A stretch of DNA of 24,562 nucleotides, from positions 1 through 24,562 of the forward strand of contig JAYMTL010000191.1 in NCBI GenBank assembly GCA_036897445.1, given 5' to 3'. The notes under the pieces were generated by a model. That model had not been told where the DNA came from, searched no databases, and worked only from the letters and a program-made list of their open reading frames with translations. The stretch is from Pelargonium tetragonum. Taxonomy: Eukaryota > Streptophyta > Magnoliopsida > Geraniales > Geraniaceae. Shown piece by piece: positions 21,823-24,562 of this stretch (positions are counted from its first letter, which is position 1; each line of letters opens with the position of its first letter). Both the position numbers and the translations under genes were made by a program.

Positions 21823-22332
21823 CCTAACAAGGGCCCTACCAAAGCTAATACCTAAAATTCGTTATCTAAATGTTTCTATGCAAAATCACATTACCTTAAA
21901 AAGTCAAAAGTTAGCACAGAGGGTCGCAGGTGGGTTTCCGGTATCATAATAACAAAGTGTCGCTTTTACGGGGTGCTATACTTCTGAGTCAGGCAAACCA
22001 CAAAGCTTTAAAGTAACTTATCAGCATAAACGGATGCTTTTTTTGAGTCATTTCCATTGCCAATGTCTCACAAGGGGGGCTTGTAACACAAGACTTATAA
22101 AATATACTGCACTATAGCAATTTTCCAGAAAAGAGTCCCGCACGCACGTCATTATAAAACCAAGTACCTGGATCTAGAAAATCTTATTAAGACTCTCCTG
22201 GGCCTCAGATTTCAATTTTGACGTTGACGAAAGAACATAGGAATCAATTATATAATTTCATTTTGGGGGAAACTTCAATAGATGCCGCTTAAAAACAACT
22301 AAAGGTTATTTTTGTAAGGTATATTTTTAAGA

Positions 22333-22349
22333 TCAAAAATTTTTTTTGA
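22333..22349. repeat. A/T hairpin
   Basis: TCAAAAA (22333-22339) and TTTTTGA (22343-22349) are complementary around a three-base TTT loop. Only two of the seven pairs would be G-C or flank one, so it is weak and near chance level. Confidence 0.35.
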
Positions 22350-22941
22350 AAACTACAACTTTCTATTTTTGAAGAGCTGATTCCTCGGGATCAAGACTTT
22401 GCGGGAGAGGTAAGTAAAGAGTGTTATAGAATAAACAACAGGGTGGTAAAAACCTAATAAAAGATGGAGCACAGCGTTGTTTTTCAGATAGAATTAAGTA
22501 GCTAAAATTCTTTTTTGAATGGAAGGACTACTCAATCGCTTAGAAGCAGCCATCTGTTTAAAAGCTGTAGGTAAGCTAAGTGACTATAATTTTAAGGGTA
22601 TACCCGTGTAAAAGGCATTAGTAACTGACTTAAGAAAGGATTTCCCTTTAAGTTGCTGGAGGCTCTCCTAGTAGAGCAGCTTTTGAAACCAAAAAGCCCG
22701 CGTTTGTCATATCTGAAACATATACGCATTAAGATTCTCCTATAACTAAAGAAATGAAAACCCCTTTTAATTATCGATATAAAACAAAGTACCTATTGTT
22801 ATAAATATACTAATAGTAATAAAAAGTCTGCTAAGTAGGGGGTACCCATTCAAAAAGGGGAGTGACTCATTCATGTCGGAGAGGTGTAGAAATTTAGCTG
22901 ATGCTAGAACATAGGATAGCGTTGCAGTGTACAGTTACATA

Positions 22942-22970
22942 TAAATAGAAAGGGTCCCCTTTTATATTTA
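22942..22970. repeat. Inverted repeat centred on GGGTCCC
   Basis: TAAATA (22942-22947) pairs with TATTTA (22965-22970). AAAGGG (22949-22954) pairs with CCCTTT (22957-22962). A small asymmetric internal loop separates the two stems. Only two bases lie between the inner arms, so the innermost pair would open. It resembles 14220-14250 in plan: a GC core around GGGTCCC with A/T arms. Confidence 0.5.
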
Positions 22971-24562
22971 CATCAAATACAAAAGGCCTTAAATAATTCA
23001 CTAGAACTGGTTACGTCTGGAAAAGATTCCTGCTTTAGTATCATACTTGAAGTCTTTATTTGTACTTATATACCTAATCCATTTTGAAACCTAAAGCAAG
23101 GTTATACAAGTAGGGCTCTCTTAAAAAGCTTAAGAATTCTTGGTCTCTAGTTTTATTTTACGGTGTTAAGAACAAGGAGTCCTACCTCCCCTCCCTCTCA
23201 AGTGAACCCCCTATATACCATAAAAAAGAAATTGCCCATCTTGTCAAAACTCCGAAAACCTACTTAATTACATTACCTTTTCCGTATTAAAATAGACTCA
23301 TTTCCTGTAAAGGTTGTCTTGCTTAAAAAAAGTTTTGACTCTTTTTTTGAACCCTTTCTATCTTTCTATATGGATAGCTCTCCTTTACTTTATTAAAAAG
23401 CCTCAACTACCTGTTCTGTATCTTATGCCTTAGTTTTAATACTATATGCTTACCTAAGCTCTTGGTAATTTAAATAAGTTTCCCTTCGCCATGAAGCTAA
23501 AGTGTTGCTTTTCTTCTACTCCTAGTGACATCTAAATCAAACGTTTATTAAAAATGACGGGTTCTATGAAGTGTACCTAACTAAATGTCGCCAAAACCGG
23601 ATATATTGAATGAGACTGCCCCGGGAGATAGCTCGACTCGAGAGGCTTCTTGACTAAGGCATAAGAAAAGGGGCCTCTTTACTATAATTTTATATAGCGT
23701 AAAAAAATCTCTCTTACCCTAACAAGAAGGAGTCCTTTACTCTTAAGAGAGGCTATACCTATTATATAATGGAGTTATACTGGAAACCCCCTGGTCTTTA
23801 AATTTAATATGTCAATATTTTTGTTACACTTTTTAAAGACTCTTGATTCGACAGCATCCCGTTATTTTCAGCGTCGTGTTTTCTTTTATTTCTCTGACCC
23901 AAAATAAGGGTAATATCTATACAACTAAAAAGAAAGAAGAATCTATCGAGCTTTAATAAGCATAATAAGATAGACAAAGGGACTTACTGTAACCCTGTAC
24001 TTTTCGGAAAACTATTAACCTCGTGTTTCTAAAGCAAAAATCTGTCTAAATTAATTATAGGACAGTTTAACCCAATACAAAGGTGATATTATACGGAATA
24101 CTCTCGGCCGAGTCTTTTAAATCTAAGGAATACCGGAAGACAACTCCTCAAGAATTGTATGTAAGATATAGGATATTCTATTAGAGTACCCTGCAAAACT
24201 AGCATATTAGAAAAAGTCTATTTAGGTTAGGGTAATAAAATAAACCTAGGTTAGCTTCCAAGGATGTGAAAGTCTTGCATTAAACTCACCTGTTCTAGAA
24301 AACACAGGACCAAAGCTTTGGTAATAAGGGCGACCTTTATAAAAAAATTATAAGACTTTTACTTAATTTAGGGATCTTTTATTTAAGAATTTAGCTGCTG
24401 TGTGGGGGTTTTGGTACTTCTTATTCTGACAACCCTAAAAGCTTGAGCGATTTTACATAGCCGACATTTTGAATTTCGCTTTAACTCGAGAAGATTCAAA
24501 AAGGGATTACTTTACTTGCAGTGAAATCTTGGCTCAAGTCCACAAGATAAGTGGTAAATAGA

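Larger units (their letters stand above)
20701..24562. other. Non-coding stretch with several perfect hairpins
   Basis: No gene is supported. The open frames at 21239-21421 (-) and 21758-21949 (+) are 60 and 63 codons with no recognisable content, and the second contains the perfect hairpin at 21797-21822. Five inverted repeats lie between 20706 and 22970, a denser set than elsewhere, including the two longest unbulged stems I found. From about 22980 to the end at 24562 I see nothing beyond ordinary AT-rich sequence. Confidence 0.7.

Noticed and set aside
21758-21949. 63-codon open frame on the plus strand
   Set aside because: It is short, without motifs, and interrupted by a perfect eleven-pair hairpin that would constrain any coding role.
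22660-22700. GCTC-TCCTAGTA-GAGC followed by a CTTTT/AAAAG stem, looking like the first half of a tRNA
   Set aside because: The putative anticodon loop lacks the invariant T33, and no T-arm follows.
1-24562. Frameshift-laden or RNA-edited genes, as in myxomycete, dinoflagellate-relative or kinetoplastid mitochondria
   Set aside because: I looked for conserved cob, cox1 and rRNA words that should survive as short fragments despite insertions or frameshifts, and found none.

Overview
This 24.6 kb window is AT-rich (about 65% A+T by eye). I find no gene in it that I can defend. On both strands and in all frames the longest ATG-initiated open frame is 93 codons. That is about what chance gives at this base composition over a window this long. 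None of the frames shows a recognisable domain, signal peptide, family motif or convincing start context. I looked by eye for conserved small- and large-subunit rRNA words, clean tRNA cloverleafs, group I/II intron cores, transposon ends, tandem repeats, microsatellites and CRISPR arrays, and found none. The longest homopolymer I noticed is ten T's.

What is visible is small-scale structure. There are about twenty short hairpins or palindromes. The strongest are at 2736-2762, 5529-5563, 9979-10006, 13792-13836, 16287-16322, 20706-20731 and 21797-21822. The word GGGTCCC recurs six times at the centre of small GC-rich palindromes in AT-rich flanks. One block of five colinear words occurs twice, about 10.5 kb apart (8114-8178 and 18670-18728). 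There are also two imperfect tRNA-like folds, at 13727-13791 and 15458-15542, neither good enough to call a gene.

The main observation concerns the whole text. Its dinucleotide asymmetries run opposite to nearly all natural DNA. In fifteen sampled 60-base lines I counted TA 97 times and AT 62 times. In eight of them GT+AC came to 45 and TG+CA to 32. TA and AT are each their own reverse complement, so strand choice cannot explain the first excess, but writing a sequence 3'->5' without complementing it would. Read from right to left, 13670-14008 is open for 113 codons, longer than any frame in the sequence as given, and 8883-8899 spells a textbook tRNA T-arm. My leading inference, at roughly 60%, is that this is natural AT-rich DNA presented in reversed base order, or an equivalent control sequence. 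If so, conventional annotation of it is meaningless, and the hairpins survive only because an inverted repeat stays an inverted repeat when reversed.

The alternative is a true gene desert from an organellar or nuclear genome with unusual dinucleotide use, for example a giant, mostly non-coding mitochondrial or plastid genome. I cannot name an organism.

Layout: 1-2300 is T-rich with a few palindromes. 2301-7100 is featureless apart from two hairpins. 7101-13600 is mostly T/G-rich with four small hairpins and the first copy of the repeated block. 13601-15600 is the most structured part, with tRNA-like folds, strong hairpins and three of the GGGTCCC words. 15601-20700 has several purine-rich tracts and the second copy of the block. 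20701-24562 carries a cluster of perfect hairpins.
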